DNA from: Streptomyces sp. ML-6
GTDB lineage: Bacteria; Actinomycetota; Actinomycetes; Streptomycetales; Streptomycetaceae
NCBI RefSeq assembly: GCF_030116705.1
Contig: NZ_JAOTIK010000001.1
Span: 5,608,501 to 5,672,500 of the forward strand
DNA length: 64,000 nucleotides
Direction of reading: 5' to 3'
In this document: piece after piece, positions 54,583-63,300 of the stretch
Position numbering within the stretch: position 1 is the stretch's first letter
Layout: every line of letters starts with the position of its first letter
The notes under the pieces: model-generated
Told to the model about the DNA's origin: nothing
The model's input: only the letters and a program-made list of their open reading frames with translations
The model's database searches: none
Made by a program: the position numbers and the translations under genes

Positions 54583-57189
54583 GTGAAGGCCATCCGTCGT
54601 TTCACCGTGCGCCCCGTCCTCCCCGACCCCCTTCGACCGCTCAGCGACCTCGCCCGCAATCTGCGCTGGTCCTGGCACGCCGCGACCCGTGAGCTCTTCC
54701 AGGCCGTCGACCCGGAGACCCGGCGGACGGCGGAGTGCGACCCCGTGCGGATGCTCGGTGCCGTGTCCGCCGGCCGGCTCGCCGAGCTGGCCCGGGACGA
54801 ACAGTTCCTGCACCGGCTGACGGAGGCGGCCGAGGACCTCCGCGACTACCTGGAGGGCCCCAGGTGGTACCAGGAACAGCTGGGGCGGGGAGCCGGGCTC
54901 CCGTCCGCCGTCGCCTACTTCTCGCCCGAGTTCGGAGTCACCGCGGCCCTGCCCCAGTACTCCGGCGGGCTCGGCATCCTCGCCGGCGACCACCTCAAGG
55001 CCGCCAGCGACCTCGGCGTCCCCCTCGTCGGCATCGGCCTGCTCTACCGGCACGGCTACTTCCGCCAGAGCCTGTCGCACGACGGGTGGCAGCAGGAGCA
55101 CTATCCGGTGCTCGACCCCAACGAACTCCCGGTCACCCTGCTGCGCGAGGCCGACGGCACCCCCAGCCGGGTGGTGCTGGCCCTGCCCGGCGGCCGGTCG
55201 CTGCACGCCCACATCTGGCAGGCCCTGGTGGGACGCGTACCGCTGCTGATGCTCGACTCCGACGTGGAGGAGAACGCACCGGGCGAACGCGAGGTGACCG
55301 ACCGGCTCTACGGCGGCGGCAGCGAGCACCGGCTGCTCCAGGAGATGCTCCTCGGCATCGGCGGCGTGCGGGCGGTGCGGACGTACTGCCGCCTCACCGG
55401 ACACCCGGAGCCCGAGGTGTTCCACACCAACGAGGGGCATGCCGGCTTCCTCGGGCTCGAACGCATCCGTGAACTCTCCGGCGCCGGACTGGACTTCGAC
55501 TCCGCGGTGGAGTCCGTACGGGCGGGCACGGTCTTCACCACCCACACCCCGGTGCCCGCCGGGATCGACCGCTTCGACCGCGAACTCGTCGCCCGGCACT
55601 TCGGCGACGACGGCGAACTGCCGGGCGTGGCCGTCGAACGCGTCCTGCAACTGGGCACGGAGACCTACCCGGGCGGCGAGCCCGGACTCTTCAACATGGC
55701 GGTGATGGGGCTGCGGCTCGCCCAGCGGGCCAACGGCGTCTCCACCCTCCACGGCGCGGTCGGCCGGGAGATGTTCGCCGGGCTGTGGCCGGGCTTCGAC
55801 CCGGCCGAGGTCCCCATCACCTCGGTGACCAACGGCGTCCACGCCCCCACCTGGGTCGCACCGGAGATCCTCCGGCTGTCCGCTCCCGGCGCCGGCACGC
55901 CCGGACACCGCGCCCCGGCCACCGGCATCCCGGACCGCGAACTGTGGGACCTGCGGCGGACCCTGCGCGCCCGGCTGGTCACCGAGGTCCGCGAGCGGCT
56001 GCGCGCCTCGTGGCGCAGCCGGGGCGCGCAGCCGGCCGAACTCGGCTGGATCGACGACGTGCTGGACCCGGACGTGCTGACGATCGGTTTCGCCCGCCGG
56101 GTCCCCTCGTACAAGCGGCTGACGCTGATGCTGCGCGACCGCGACCGGCTGCGGGAGCTGCTGCTCCATCCGACCCGCCCGGTCCAGATCGTCGTCGCGG
56201 GCAAGGCCCACCCCGCCGACGACGGCGGGAAGCGGCTGGTGCAGGAGCTGGTGCGGTTCTCCGACGACCCCCGGGTGCGCCACCGCATCGTGTTCCTGCC
56301 GGACTACGGGATGGCCATGGCGCAGAAGCTCTACCCGGGCTGCGACGTCTGGCTGAACAATCCGCTGCGCCCGCTGGAGGCGTGCGGCACCAGCGGCATG
56401 AAGGCCGCGCTCAACGGCTGCCTCAACCTCTCGGTCCTCGACGGCTGGTGGGACGAGTGGTTCGAGCCGGACTTCGGCTGGGCGATCCCGACGGCCGACG
56501 GGGCGGCCCCGGACGAGGACCGCCGCGACGACCTGGAGGCGGGGGCCCTCTACGGGCTGATCGAGGACCGGATCGCGCCGCGCTTCTACGACCGGGACGG
56601 CGCCGGGCTCCCGGGGCGCTGGATCGAGATGGTCCGCCGCACCCTGGACACGCTGGGCCCCAAGGTGCTGGCGGACCGGATGGTGCGCGAGTACGTGGAG
56701 CGGCTGTACGCGCCGGCCGCGTGCGCCCGGCGGGCGCTGGAGGACCCCGCCGCGGCGCGTCGGCTCGCCGACTGGAAGGCCCGGGTCCGGGCGGCCTGGC
56801 CGCGGGTCGCCGTCGATCACGTGGAGGCGGTGGCGCCCACCGCCGCGGACGGTTCGGCCGAGCTGGGTTCGTCGCTGACGCTGCGGGTCAGGGCGGCCCT
56901 CGGGGTGCTGGAGCCGGCCGACGTCGAGGTGCAGGCGGTGGCCGGCCGGGTGGACGCCGCCGACGGGATCTCGGAGGCCCGGACCTTCCCGCTGAAGCCG
57001 GCCGGGGGCCAGGACCTGGAGGGCCGCTGGCTCTACGAGGGCCCGCTCGCCCTCGACCGCACCGGGCCGTACGGCTACACGGTGCGGGTGCTGCCTGCCC
57101 ATCCGCTGCTGGCGACCGGCGCGGAACTCGGCCTGGTGGCGCTGCCCGCGCAGACGGCGGGGGACGGCGCGGGTGTGCTGATGCGCTGA
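54583..57189 (+). CDS. glgP: Alpha-glucan phosphorylase GlgP
   Basis: Releases glucose 1-phosphate (or, when working with the GlgE pathway, related products) from alpha-glucan; a pyridoxal-phosphate enzyme. 868 aa, the short actinobacterial/archaeal-type phosphorylase with an N-terminal DUF3417 domain (VRPVLPDPLRPLSDLARNLRWSW). YSGGLGILAGDHLKAASDLGVPLVGIGLLY, HTPVPAGIDRF and the PLP-binding Lys607 in CGTSGMKAALNGCLNLSVLDGWW are present. GTG start chosen on AAGGTGGGA; the ATG 8 codons upstream has no site. Divergent from glgE, so synthesis and breakdown genes share one intergenic region. The final codons lie in a tandem repeat. Confidence 0.94.
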   Translation: MKAIRRFTVRPVLPDPLRPLSDLARNLRWSWHAATRELFQAVDPETRRTAECDPVRMLGAVSAGRLAELARDEQFLHRLTEAAEDLRDYLEGPRWYQEQLGRGAGLPSAVAYFSPEFGVTAALPQYSGGLGILAGDHLKAASDLGVPLVGIGLLYRHGYFRQSLSHDGWQQEHYPVLDPNELPVTLLREADGTPSRVVLALPGGRSLHAHIWQALVGRVPLLMLDSDVEENAPGEREVTDRLYGGGSEHRLLQEMLLGIGGVRAVRTYCRLTGHPEPEVFHTNEGHAGFLGLERIRELSGAGLDFDSAVESVRAGTVFTTHTPVPAGIDRFDRELVARHFGDDGELPGVAVERVLQLGTETYPGGEPGLFNMAVMGLRLAQRANGVSTLHGAVGREMFAGLWPGFDPAEVPITSVTNGVHAPTWVAPEILRLSAPGAGTPGHRAPATGIPDRELWDLRRTLRARLVTEVRERLRASWRSRGAQPAELGWIDDVLDPDVLTIGFARRVPSYKRLTLMLRDRDRLRELLLHPTRPVQIVVAGKAHPADDGGKRLVQELVRFSDDPRVRHRIVFLPDYGMAMAQKLYPGCDVWLNNPLRPLEACGTSGMKAALNGCLNLSVLDGWWDEWFEPDFGWAIPTADGAAPDEDRRDDLEAGALYGLIEDRIAPRFYDRDGAGLPGRWIEMVRRTLDTLGPKVLADRMVREYVERLYAPAACARRALEDPAAARRLADWKARVRAAWPRVAVDHVEAVAPTAADGSAELGSSLTLRVRAALGVLEPADVEVQAVAGRVDAADGISEARTFPLKPAGGQDLEGRWLYEGPLALDRTGPYGYTVRVLPAHPLLATGAELGLVALPAQTAGDGAGVLMR

Positions 57190-57262
57190 GGCGGCGGGGG
57201 ACGGCGCGGGTGTGCTGATGTGCTGAGGCGGCGGGGGACGGCGCGGGTGTGCTGATGTGCTG
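57155..57262. repeat. 37-bp tandem repeat at the glgP 3' end
   Basis: Three near-identical units start at 57155, 57192 and 57229 (core CGGCGGGGGACGGCGC plus GGGTGTGCTGATG). The first contains the last glgP codons and its stop; the other two are untranslated duplicates with one base change, and the third is truncated by 3 nt. Confidence 0.9.
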
Positions 57263-57277
57263 GGCGCCGGACGTGGA

Positions 57278-57314
57278 ACTGCCCGGCAGGGGTGTGAGCT
57301 CCCTGCCGGGCAGT
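57278..57314. terminator. Bidirectional terminator between glgP and protease
   Basis: ACTGCCCGGCAGGG and its 14-nt complement form a perfect stem with a 9-nt loop between two convergent genes. Confidence 0.8.
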
Positions 57315-57370
57315 GGTCACCGGGGAGGACCCGGTGAGGGGTGCTGGACGGTTCGGGTGGTGCGAAGGAC

Positions 57371-59401
57371 TCAGAAGGTCAGCTTGACGCTGTTGATCCG
57401 GCCCGTGTCGCCCGCGTAGACGTCCTGGACCTTGAGCTTCCAGGTGCCGTTGGCCGTCTCGGACGAGGCGTTGACCGTGTAGGTCTCCTTGACGTCGTCC
57501 GCGGAGTCGAAGCCCGAGTTCTTCAGACGGTACGAGCTGCCGTCCGGGGCGACGAGGTCGATGACCAGGTCACCGCGGTAGGTGTGGGTGATGTCCACGC
57601 CGACCTGGAGGGTGCTGGGCGCCTTGCCGGTGACACCGGTGACGTTGACCGAGCTGGTGACGGCCGCGCCGCGGTCCGGGATGGCGACCGTGGTCTTGTT
57701 CTCGAAGACCTTGCCGCCCGGGTTGGGGGTGCCGCCGTCACGGGTGCCGACGTTGATGGCCGCCCAGGCGTCTCCGACGGCCTTGTACTCGGCGCTGGTC
57801 GTGCCGTACAGCTCACCGGCCACGGCGAGGGTGCCGGTGCGGGCCGCCGCGTAGTTCGTGGTGGAGGTGAACTTGGTGGTGAGCGCCTTGAACCAGATCT
57901 GCGCGGCCTTGTCGCGGCCGATGCCCGTCACCGGCAGGCCGTCCGAGGTCGGGGAGTCGTAGGAGACCCCGTTGATGACCTTGGCGCCGCTGCCCTCGGA
58001 GAGCAGGTAGAAGAAGTGGTTCGCCGGGCCCGAGGAGTAGTGGACGTCGATGTTGCCGATGCCCGAGTACCACGCGTCCTTGGACGCGCCGTCCTTGCTC
58101 GGCTTGTCCATGTAGCGCAGCGGGGTGCCGTCGCCGTTGATGTCGATCTTCTCGCCGACGAGGTAGTCGCCCGGGTCCTCGGCGGTGTTGGAGTAGAACT
58201 CCACGCCCGCGGCGAAGATGTCGGAGGTGGCCTCGTTGAGACCGCCGGACTCACCGCTGTAGATCAGGTTGGCGGTGGCGGCGGTGACACCGTGCGACAT
58301 CTCGTGCGCGGCCACGTCGAGCGAGGTCAGCGGCTTGACGTTGCCCTCGCCGTCGCCGTACGTCATGCAGAAGCAGCTGTCCTGCCAGAAGGCGTTGACG
58401 TAGGCGTTGCCGTAGTGGACGCGGGAGTACGCGCCGACGCCGTCACCGCGGATGCCGGAGCGGCCGTGCACGTTCTTGTAGTAGTCCCAGGTCTCGGCCG
58501 CGCCGTAGTGGGCGTCCGCGCCGGCCGTCTCGGCGTTCGACGGGTTGCCGTTGCCCCACACGTCGGTGGAGTTGGTGAACAGCGTCCCGGTGCCCGACGA
58601 CCCGTGGTTCAGGTTGTAGGTCTTGTGGTTGCCGCGGCCCGTGTCGGTCAGCGTGTACGACGGGGCGGTGCCGAGGGTGACCTGGCCGTTGTACTGAGTG
58701 TTGCCGGTGCCGTTGACGACACCCTGCCACTCGTACAGCTTCTCGCCGGTGGCCGCGTCCGTGACGACGTGCAGCTCGTTGGGCGTGCCGTCGTGCTGGA
58801 GGCCGCCGACGACGGTCTCGAAGGCGAGCTTCGGCTGACCCTGCGCCATCCAGACCACCTTGCGGGGAGCCCGGTCGGCCTCGGTCTTCTTCGAACCGTC
58901 GGCCTTGGCGAGGCCGAGGGCCTGCTGCTCGGCCTTGGCGGGCGCGATGTCCGCCTTCAGGTCCACGGCCTTCAGCTGACCGCTGGTCACCTTGGAGGCC
59001 TTGGTGACGGCCTGGGTCGCCCCGGCCTTGGACTCCTTGACGATCAGGTCGCCACCGAGCACCGGGAGCCCGGCGAAGGTGCGCTCGTAACGCGTGTGCG
59101 TGGTTCCGTCGTTGTCCTGGATGACGTCCCGGACGACGAGCTTCTCCTGGGAGCCGAGACCGAGCTCCTTGGCCGTGGCAGCCTTGGTCGCATCGGCCTC
59201 GCGGATCAACTCGGCGCGCTGGGACGGGGAGAGCTGCTTGGCCAGGGAACCCTGGTCGACACCGGCGTACGCCGGTACCGCCGAGTTGTCGCTGCCGGGG
59301 GTGGCAGTGGCCGTACCGGCCTGGACGCCGACGGCGATGAGAGCTGCTGCGGCTATCAGGGCGCCGGTCGAGGTGGCGCGGCGGCGAGGCGTGGATCTCA
59401 C
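57371..59401 (-). CDS. Secreted M4 (thermolysin-type) metallopeptidase with P domain
   Basis: 676 aa. Signal peptide at residues 1–35, FTP and PepSY propeptide (about 45–205), catalytic domain (about 215–545) with zinc ligands His366, His370 (HEMSH) and Glu390 (GGLNEATSD), at exactly the thermolysin spacing, and proton-donor region DVHYSSGPANHFFYLL. A C-terminal proprotein-convertase P domain (about 555–676: IPDRGAAVTSSVNVTGV, THTYRGDLVIDLVAPDG, WKLKVQDVYAGDTGRINSVKLTF) may aid substrate binding. GTG start after AAGGAG. Expected to be an extracellular neutral protease; the long upstream region suggests growth-phase control. Confidence 0.95.
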   Translation of the reverse strand: MRSTPRRRATSTGALIAAAALIAVGVQAGTATATPGSDNSAVPAYAGVDQGSLAKQLSPSQRAELIREADATKAATAKELGLGSQEKLVVRDVIQDNDGTTHTRYERTFAGLPVLGGDLIVKESKAGATQAVTKASKVTSGQLKAVDLKADIAPAKAEQQALGLAKADGSKKTEADRAPRKVVWMAQGQPKLAFETVVGGLQHDGTPNELHVVTDAATGEKLYEWQGVVNGTGNTQYNGQVTLGTAPSYTLTDTGRGNHKTYNLNHGSSGTGTLFTNSTDVWGNGNPSNAETAGADAHYGAAETWDYYKNVHGRSGIRGDGVGAYSRVHYGNAYVNAFWQDSCFCMTYGDGEGNVKPLTSLDVAAHEMSHGVTAATANLIYSGESGGLNEATSDIFAAGVEFYSNTAEDPGDYLVGEKIDINGDGTPLRYMDKPSKDGASKDAWYSGIGNIDVHYSSGPANHFFYLLSEGSGAKVINGVSYDSPTSDGLPVTGIGRDKAAQIWFKALTTKFTSTTNYAAARTGTLAVAGELYGTTSAEYKAVGDAWAAINVGTRDGGTPNPGGKVFENKTTVAIPDRGAAVTSSVNVTGVTGKAPSTLQVGVDITHTYRGDLVIDLVAPDGSSYRLKNSGFDSADDVKETYTVNASSETANGTWKLKVQDVYAGDTGRINSVKLTF

Positions 59402-59935
59402 GCGGACTCCTTCTGCGAGGGGGGTAACGGCGGCTGGTGAGCCGTCCGTATGAAGAGCGAGAAGTGCGCAGAACGGGGTGAAGGTTGTCAGCCGGAGGGC
59501 GGTCCTGTCAGGAGCGCGTCAACAACTTGGCCGGAATTCGTTCGTTGCCGGAGAGGTCATGTTCGTTAAGCGGACGTTTCACGAGTCATCACCGGGATGC
59601 TGTACGGCGTCCGTCACCGGCGGAATTCAAAGAGTGGGGCGAGGTTGGGATCCAGCCCCTCGTGTTCGAACGGAAGGTGGGCGGGGGGTCGTTCCCCGCT
59701 GGCCGAGATGACATAGGAATGTGGCTGATTTCTTTCCATCGGAACCGGGAAGTGTGGTCCGGACCTGTTGTCTCCGGGGCAGGGCCGTTCCCGCGTCCGT
59801 TCGCGTACACCGTCCGGAGCGGCGGACGACGACTTCAAGCCCGGCCGACGGCCGGTGCGGGGCGCTCCGGAGGCGGGCGAAGTGCGCCGGCCGGAGCCCT
59901 CGGGACGGGTACGGGTGATGCGTAGGGTTGGCGGC
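59402..59935. other. Gene-free stretch between protease and DinB-like gene
   Basis: 534 bases. A locally lower G+C part at about 59520–59620 and 59710–59750 probably carries the protease promoter. TAGGAA and similar hexamers are seen, but I cannot choose one. Open frames across it are short, basic and without family features. Confidence 0.5.
59923..59935 (+). promoter_or_regulatory. -10 element of leaderless DinB-like gene
   Basis: TAGGGT, then TGGCGGC, then GTG; a good HrdB-type -10 with a 7-nt gap. It supports GTG 59936 as start. Confidence 0.5.
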
Positions 59936-60439
59936 GTGACGAATGCCGAACCGCGGAGCGACCTGCGCCCGCCGACCCTCGACGCCGACGAGAAGACGAC
60001 GCTGTCGGCCTTCCTCGACTACCTGAGGGAGGCGGTCGCCGCCAAGGCGTACGGCCTCTCCGACGAGGAGGCCCGCACCGCCGGGGTGCCGTCGGGCACC
60101 AGCGTCCTCGGCCTCATCAAGCATCTGACCGCGGTCGAACTCGGCTGGTTCGCCTGGGCCTACGCCGGTGCCGACATCGAGTTCGGGCGCGACGACTCCC
60201 CGCCCGCCGAGGACGAGACGGCCGAGAGCCTGCTCGCCGCCTACCGCCGGGCGATCGAACGGTGCAACGAGATCATCGCCGCCTGCGACGATCTGGACCG
60301 GCCGGGCGCCCGCTCGCTCCGGGAGACCCCTCCGCCGTCGATGCGCTGGGTCCTGGTGCACATGATCGAGGAGACCGCCCGGCACGCGGGCCACGCCGAC
60401 ATCCTCCGCGAGCAGATCGACGGCTCCGTCGGCCGGTGA
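59936..60439 (+). CDS. DinB-family (DUF664) protein
   Basis: 167-residue four-helix-bundle protein. TLSAFLDYLREAVAAKAYGLSDEEA, GTSVLGLIKHLTAVELGWF and RWVLVHMIEETARHAGHADILREQIDG are the classic DinB/DUF664 signature, with three His (in LIKHL, VHMIEE and ARHAGH) positioned to bind a metal ion. Family members include mycothiol-dependent isomerases and transferases in actinobacteria, so thiol chemistry or detoxification is possible. Start chosen by leaderless geometry; ATG 59918 is the alternative. Convergent with nat. Confidence 0.9.
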   Translation: MTNAEPRSDLRPPTLDADEKTTLSAFLDYLREAVAAKAYGLSDEEARTAGVPSGTSVLGLIKHLTAVELGWFAWAYAGADIEFGRDDSPPAEDETAESLLAAYRRAIERCNEIIAACDDLDRPGARSLRETPPPSMRWVLVHMIEETARHAGHADILREQIDGSVGR

Positions 60440-60482
60440 CCCGCCCCGGCGGGCGCCCGGCCGGTGAGGTGGGGCGCTGCGC

Positions 60483-60520
60483 CGACGGGGCCGGGTGCTG
60501 TGTCGACGGGGCCGGGTGCT
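60483..60520. repeat. 17-bp direct repeat in the dinB–nat gap
   Basis: CGACGGGGCCGGGTGCT occurs twice, 21 bp apart, in the 105-nt gap between convergent genes. No obvious function. Confidence 0.6.
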
Positions 60521-60544
60521 CGCGGGGGCGGTGCCGGGCGCCCC

Positions 60545-61384
60545 TCACCCCTGCCGCGCGGCCTCCCACGCCCGGTGCGCGGTGTGGACGCGGTGCCACA
60601 ACTCCGCCCGCGCGGCGGCGTCGACGTCGGTCAGGTCCAGCCGGAAGACGCCGGTCAGCACGTCGTACCAGTCGTCGGCCGAGTCGATGGTCCGCTCGTC
60701 CGTGCCCCCGGCGTGGAGCCGCCGCAGCACCCGGCCGCGCAGCACGTCCACGCCCCCGGCGTCGCGGCGCTGGGCGGTGAGGACCCGGAGGAAGTCGGAG
60801 TCGGGCGAGGTGGACAGCCGGACGTGCTCGGCGGCGAACGAGGACAGCTCCACGGGGTCCGGCGCGAAGTCCATCGCCGTGAACGAGCCGCGGGGGTCGT
60901 GGACGAACCGCCAGCCGCCGGGCTCCGCCACCGACGGGGCCAGCGCGTAGCCGAACGGCCCCTGGACGTGGCGGCCTTCGCGCAGCGGCAGCGGCTCGTG
61001 CAGCCCGTCGCCGAGCCCGGTGTCGACCAGCCACCGCTCGCCGTCGAGCCGCACGGTGAGCGCGAGATGATTGCCGGACGCGCCCGCCGGGGCCTCCGGG
61101 GTGTTCTGCACGCCGGCCCGGTGCAGGGTGACGTCGTAGCCGAGAGCCGTCAGCAGCGCGCCGAAGGCCCCGTTGAGGTGGAAGCAGTAGCCGCCGCGCC
61201 CGCGCACGATCCGGGCCGCGGACTCCGTGGCGCCGATGCCCGTCGGCCGCCCCAGATGGATGTCGAGGTTCTCGTAGGCGACCCGCTCCACCTGCGCCCG
61301 GTGCAGCGCCCGCAGCGCCTCGACGGTCGGGGCCGTCGGCCGGGTCGCCCCCAGCGCAGCCAGATACCCGTCGACGTCGATCAT
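60545..61384 (-). CDS. nat: Arylamine N-acetyltransferase
   Basis: Acetyl-CoA-dependent N-acetylation of arylamines and hydrazines. 279 aa, typical. Catalytic triad Cys67 (RGGYCFHLNGAFG), His106 (GNHLALTV) and Asp121 (WLVDTGLGD). N-terminal domain VEALRALHRAQVERVAYENLDIHLGR is conserved. ATG chosen 4–5 nt after GGGGGAA; a start 4 codons upstream is open but lacks spacing. In some actinomycetes NAT homologues act as amide synthases in ansamycin pathways, but there is no such cluster here. Confidence 0.95.
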   Translation of the reverse strand: MIDVDGYLAALGATRPTAPTVEALRALHRAQVERVAYENLDIHLGRPTGIGATESAARIVRGRGGYCFHLNGAFGALLTALGYDVTLHRAGVQNTPEAPAGASGNHLALTVRLDGERWLVDTGLGDGLHEPLPLREGRHVQGPFGYALAPSVAEPGGWRFVHDPRGSFTAMDFAPDPVELSSFAAEHVRLSTSPDSDFLRVLTAQRRDAGGVDVLRGRVLRRLHAGGTDERTIDSADDWYDVLTGVFRLDLTDVDAAARAELWHRVHTAHRAWEAARQG

Positions 61385-61436
61385 GCTTTCCCCCATCGCC
61401 CGAACAGATGATCAGCATAATCGCGGGCGCTGACGG

Positions 61437-61826
61437 TCAGGTGGTTCGTTCGGGCCGTACGGAGAGGGTGTAGGTGCAGTTGCCGTCGGGGACGACGACG
61501 AGGAGCGGGTTGCCGTTCTTGAGGTGGGCGTGGGCGGCGCGTTGGCCGTGGCGGTCCTGGTACCAGGCACGGAGTTCGGTGGGGTGGTCGGGCCCTGGTG
61601 CTCCCGGAAGGCGCATGGAGGGCTGGACCCAGGCGGAGCGTTCGGGGTCGGGATCGAGCCGGTCCACGATCCATAACGCCTGTCCGCCGAGCCAGCGCAG
61701 GGCGAGCACGGGAGAAACGGTCCGGAAGGCACCGAGGACGTACCGCGCGGTCTCCCCGGTGCCGTACACCAGCCCCTCGGCGACGGCCTCGCACCGGTAA
61801 CTGCCGGGCTGCCAGGACACGTTCAC
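61437..61826 (-). CDS. Hypothetical protein next to XRE locus
   Basis: 129 aa, not a family I recognise. It has conserved-looking stretches WQPGSYRCEAVAEGLVYGTGETARYVLGAF, WIVDRLDPDPERSAWVQPSMRLPG and LLVVVPDGNCTYTLSVRPER, and is soluble without signal peptide. The GTG start overlaps the stop of the upstream small gene (GTGA), so the two form a coupled pair. Together with the divergent XRE/DUF397 genes it makes a four-gene accessory locus. Confidence 0.7.
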   Translation of the reverse strand: MNVSWQPGSYRCEAVAEGLVYGTGETARYVLGAFRTVSPVLALRWLGGQALWIVDRLDPDPERSAWVQPSMRLPGAPGPDHPTELRAWYQDRHGQRAAHAHLKNGNPLLVVVPDGNCTYTLSVRPERTT

Positions 61827-62083
61827 AGGATCCGCCCCGCGCTCCGGGCATTGCACCGGGCGGTCTCGGCCCGCAGCCGCTCTATGGGCTCCGCAGCCCG
61901 TACGTTCACCGGCTCGGCCTCCCACTCCGTCCCGCCGCAGACCGGCCGCAACGACCAGTACGGACCGGACACCCCACGGAACTCACCCACCCGGTTCCGG
62001 TGGCCGGTATCCACCAACAGCGTGCCGAGAAGCGGGACTTGTGGGGGTTCTTGCCGATGTGCGGCGGTATTCTCTTCGGACAC
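61823..62083 (-). CDS. Small hypothetical protein, XRE-locus associated
   Basis: 86 aa. Central part PPQVPLLGTLLVDTGHRNRVGEFRGVSGPYWSLRPVCGGTEWEAEPVNVRAA is of a type I recall beside XRE/DUF397 pairs in Streptomyces, with function unknown. The GTG start has GGAGAGGAG upstream. Divergent from the XRE regulator across 93 nt and coupled to the following gene. Confidence 0.72.
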   Translation of the reverse strand: MSEENTAAHRQEPPQVPLLGTLLVDTGHRNRVGEFRGVSGPYWSLRPVCGGTEWEAEPVNVRAAEPIERLRAETARCNARSAGRIL

Positions 62084-62176
62084 GGGCGACTCCTCTCCGT
62101 AACTGCTCCGCTACCAAGAGGTCTCAGCGTGGCCTGGAGTCGAGCCGTCTTCAACGTTCCATAAACGGAGGGCACG

Positions 62177-63016
62177 TTGGTAAACATCAAGGACCTGAAC
62201 CCCGAGGCAAGCCCGCAAGCGGCCTTCGGCGCACGCTTGCGCAGCTCACGCGAGGCGCGCTGCTGGAAGCAGGATGAGCTCGCGGACCTGGTGGGCTACT
62301 CGGGCAGGCACGTCTCGGCCGTCGAAACTGGTCGCAAACCGCCAACGCTTCGTTTCTCGCGCAGCCTTGACACCGTCTTCGGGTTCACGGCGACCGCGGA
62401 ATCGTTCGAACGTGCATGGGGAGAACTCCGGCACGGCAGCCTGCTGGAGGGCTTCCCGGAGTACCTGGGCCAGGAGAGCCGCGCGGCGGAGATCCGTCTG
62501 TTCGACCTGGGCGTGATTCCCGGGCTGCTCCAGACGCCGGAGTACGCGGCGGCGATGGAAGAAGGCAATGTGAAACGGGGTGTGCTCACCCCTGAGCAGG
62601 CGGCAGAACGGGTCGAGGCCCTGGTGGAACGGCAGGCGGCCCTGACGCGACGTACCCCGCCCATGCTGATCGTGGTCCTGGACGAGAGCTGCATCCGGCG
62701 CCTGATCGGAGGGCGCGAGGTCATGGAGCGTCAGCTGGCCCATCTGATCGAGTTCGCCGAACGCCCTCACACCGTGCTTCAGCTGGCCCCGTACAGCATG
62801 GGTGAGCGGTGCCCGTTCAGTCGGCAGGTGAATCTGCTGACCATGCCCGACCGCTCGGTGATGTCCTACGTCGAGTCTCAGACCAATGGGTACCTGGACA
62901 GGGAATTGACTTCCGTGCTGCCGTTGGTGAGGTCCTACCATCAGCTACAGGCCGCAGCGCTCTCCCAGGCGGAATCCGTGGCCATGATCGACGAGGTACG
63001 AAAGGGCACCCCCTGA
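62177..63016 (+). CDS. XRE-family regulator with DUF5753
   Basis: 279 aa. N-terminal HTH (about residues 15–70: FGARLRSSREARCWKQDELADLVGYSGRHVSAVETGRKPP) and C-terminal DUF5753 domain (about 95–270: EIRLFDLGVIPGLLQTPEYAAAM, PMLIVVLDESCIRRLIGG, VLQLAPYSMGE). This is the BldB/WhiJ-type architecture numerous in Streptomyces, usually paired with a DUF397 protein, as here. TTG start: GGAGGG lies 4 nt before it and no better start exists. Its stop overlaps the DUF397 start (TGATG). Confidence 0.93.
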   Translation: MVNIKDLNPEASPQAAFGARLRSSREARCWKQDELADLVGYSGRHVSAVETGRKPPTLRFSRSLDTVFGFTATAESFERAWGELRHGSLLEGFPEYLGQESRAAEIRLFDLGVIPGLLQTPEYAAAMEEGNVKRGVLTPEQAAERVEALVERQAALTRRTPPMLIVVLDESCIRRLIGGREVMERQLAHLIEFAERPHTVLQLAPYSMGERCPFSRQVNLLTMPDRSVMSYVESQTNGYLDRELTSVLPLVRSYHQLQAAALSQAESVAMIDEVRKGTP

Positions 63017-63231
63017 TGACCGATTCCCCCACCACCCTTCTCTGGGTCAAGTCCTCCTACAGCGGCAACGGCGGGACCTGCGTCGAGTGGGCTCCGGCGC
63101 ATGCGTCCGCCACCGGCATGGTCCCCGTCCGCGACTCGAAGAACCCGCACGGCCCGGTGTTGGCCGTCCCCGCTGCTTCGTTCGCCTCGTTCGTGGCGGG
63201 CGTCAAGGCCGGAGAGTTCGGCGCCGTCTGA
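63016..63231 (+). CDS. DUF397 protein
   Basis: 71 aa, full-length DUF397: WVKSSYSGNGGTCVEWAP, VPVRDSKNPHGPVLAVPAASFASFVAGVKAGEF. Translationally coupled to the XRE/DUF5753 gene. In the well-studied WhiJ-like pairs the small protein is thought to modulate its XRE partner, reminiscent of a toxin–antitoxin arrangement, but activity is not proven for this family. Confidence 0.93.
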   Translation: MTDSPTTLLWVKSSYSGNGGTCVEWAPAHASATGMVPVRDSKNPHGPVLAVPAASFASFVAGVKAGEFGAV

Positions 63232-63258
63232 CACCGACAGGTTCAGCGCATGTGACCT

Positions 63259-63297
63259 GGGAACGCCTCACCGTGCCACGCATGGTGGGGCGTTCCC
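63259..63297. terminator. Bidirectional terminator after DUF397 gene
   Basis: GGGAACGCC…GGCGTTCCC (9 bp) continues inward through a T·G pair and CACC/GGTG, loop 11 nt, then TCTTC on the plus side. It lies between convergent genes. Confidence 0.7.
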
Positions 63298-63300
63298 TCT

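Noticed and set aside
52751..54659. Long alternative frames over and upstream of glgE
   Set aside because: Extensions before the GlgE ATG run through the divergent promoter region and have no match to the GlgE N-terminus; the -1 frame shadow lacks motifs.
59478..59925. Short plus-strand open frames between the protease and DinB-like gene
   Set aside because: Basic low-complexity translations, several overlapping frames of similar length, no ribosome site with good spacing and no recognisable domain.
61437..63231. Classical toxin–antitoxin system
   Set aside because: DUF397 and the two small unknown proteins show no known toxin fold or catalytic motif; the pairing alone is insufficient.
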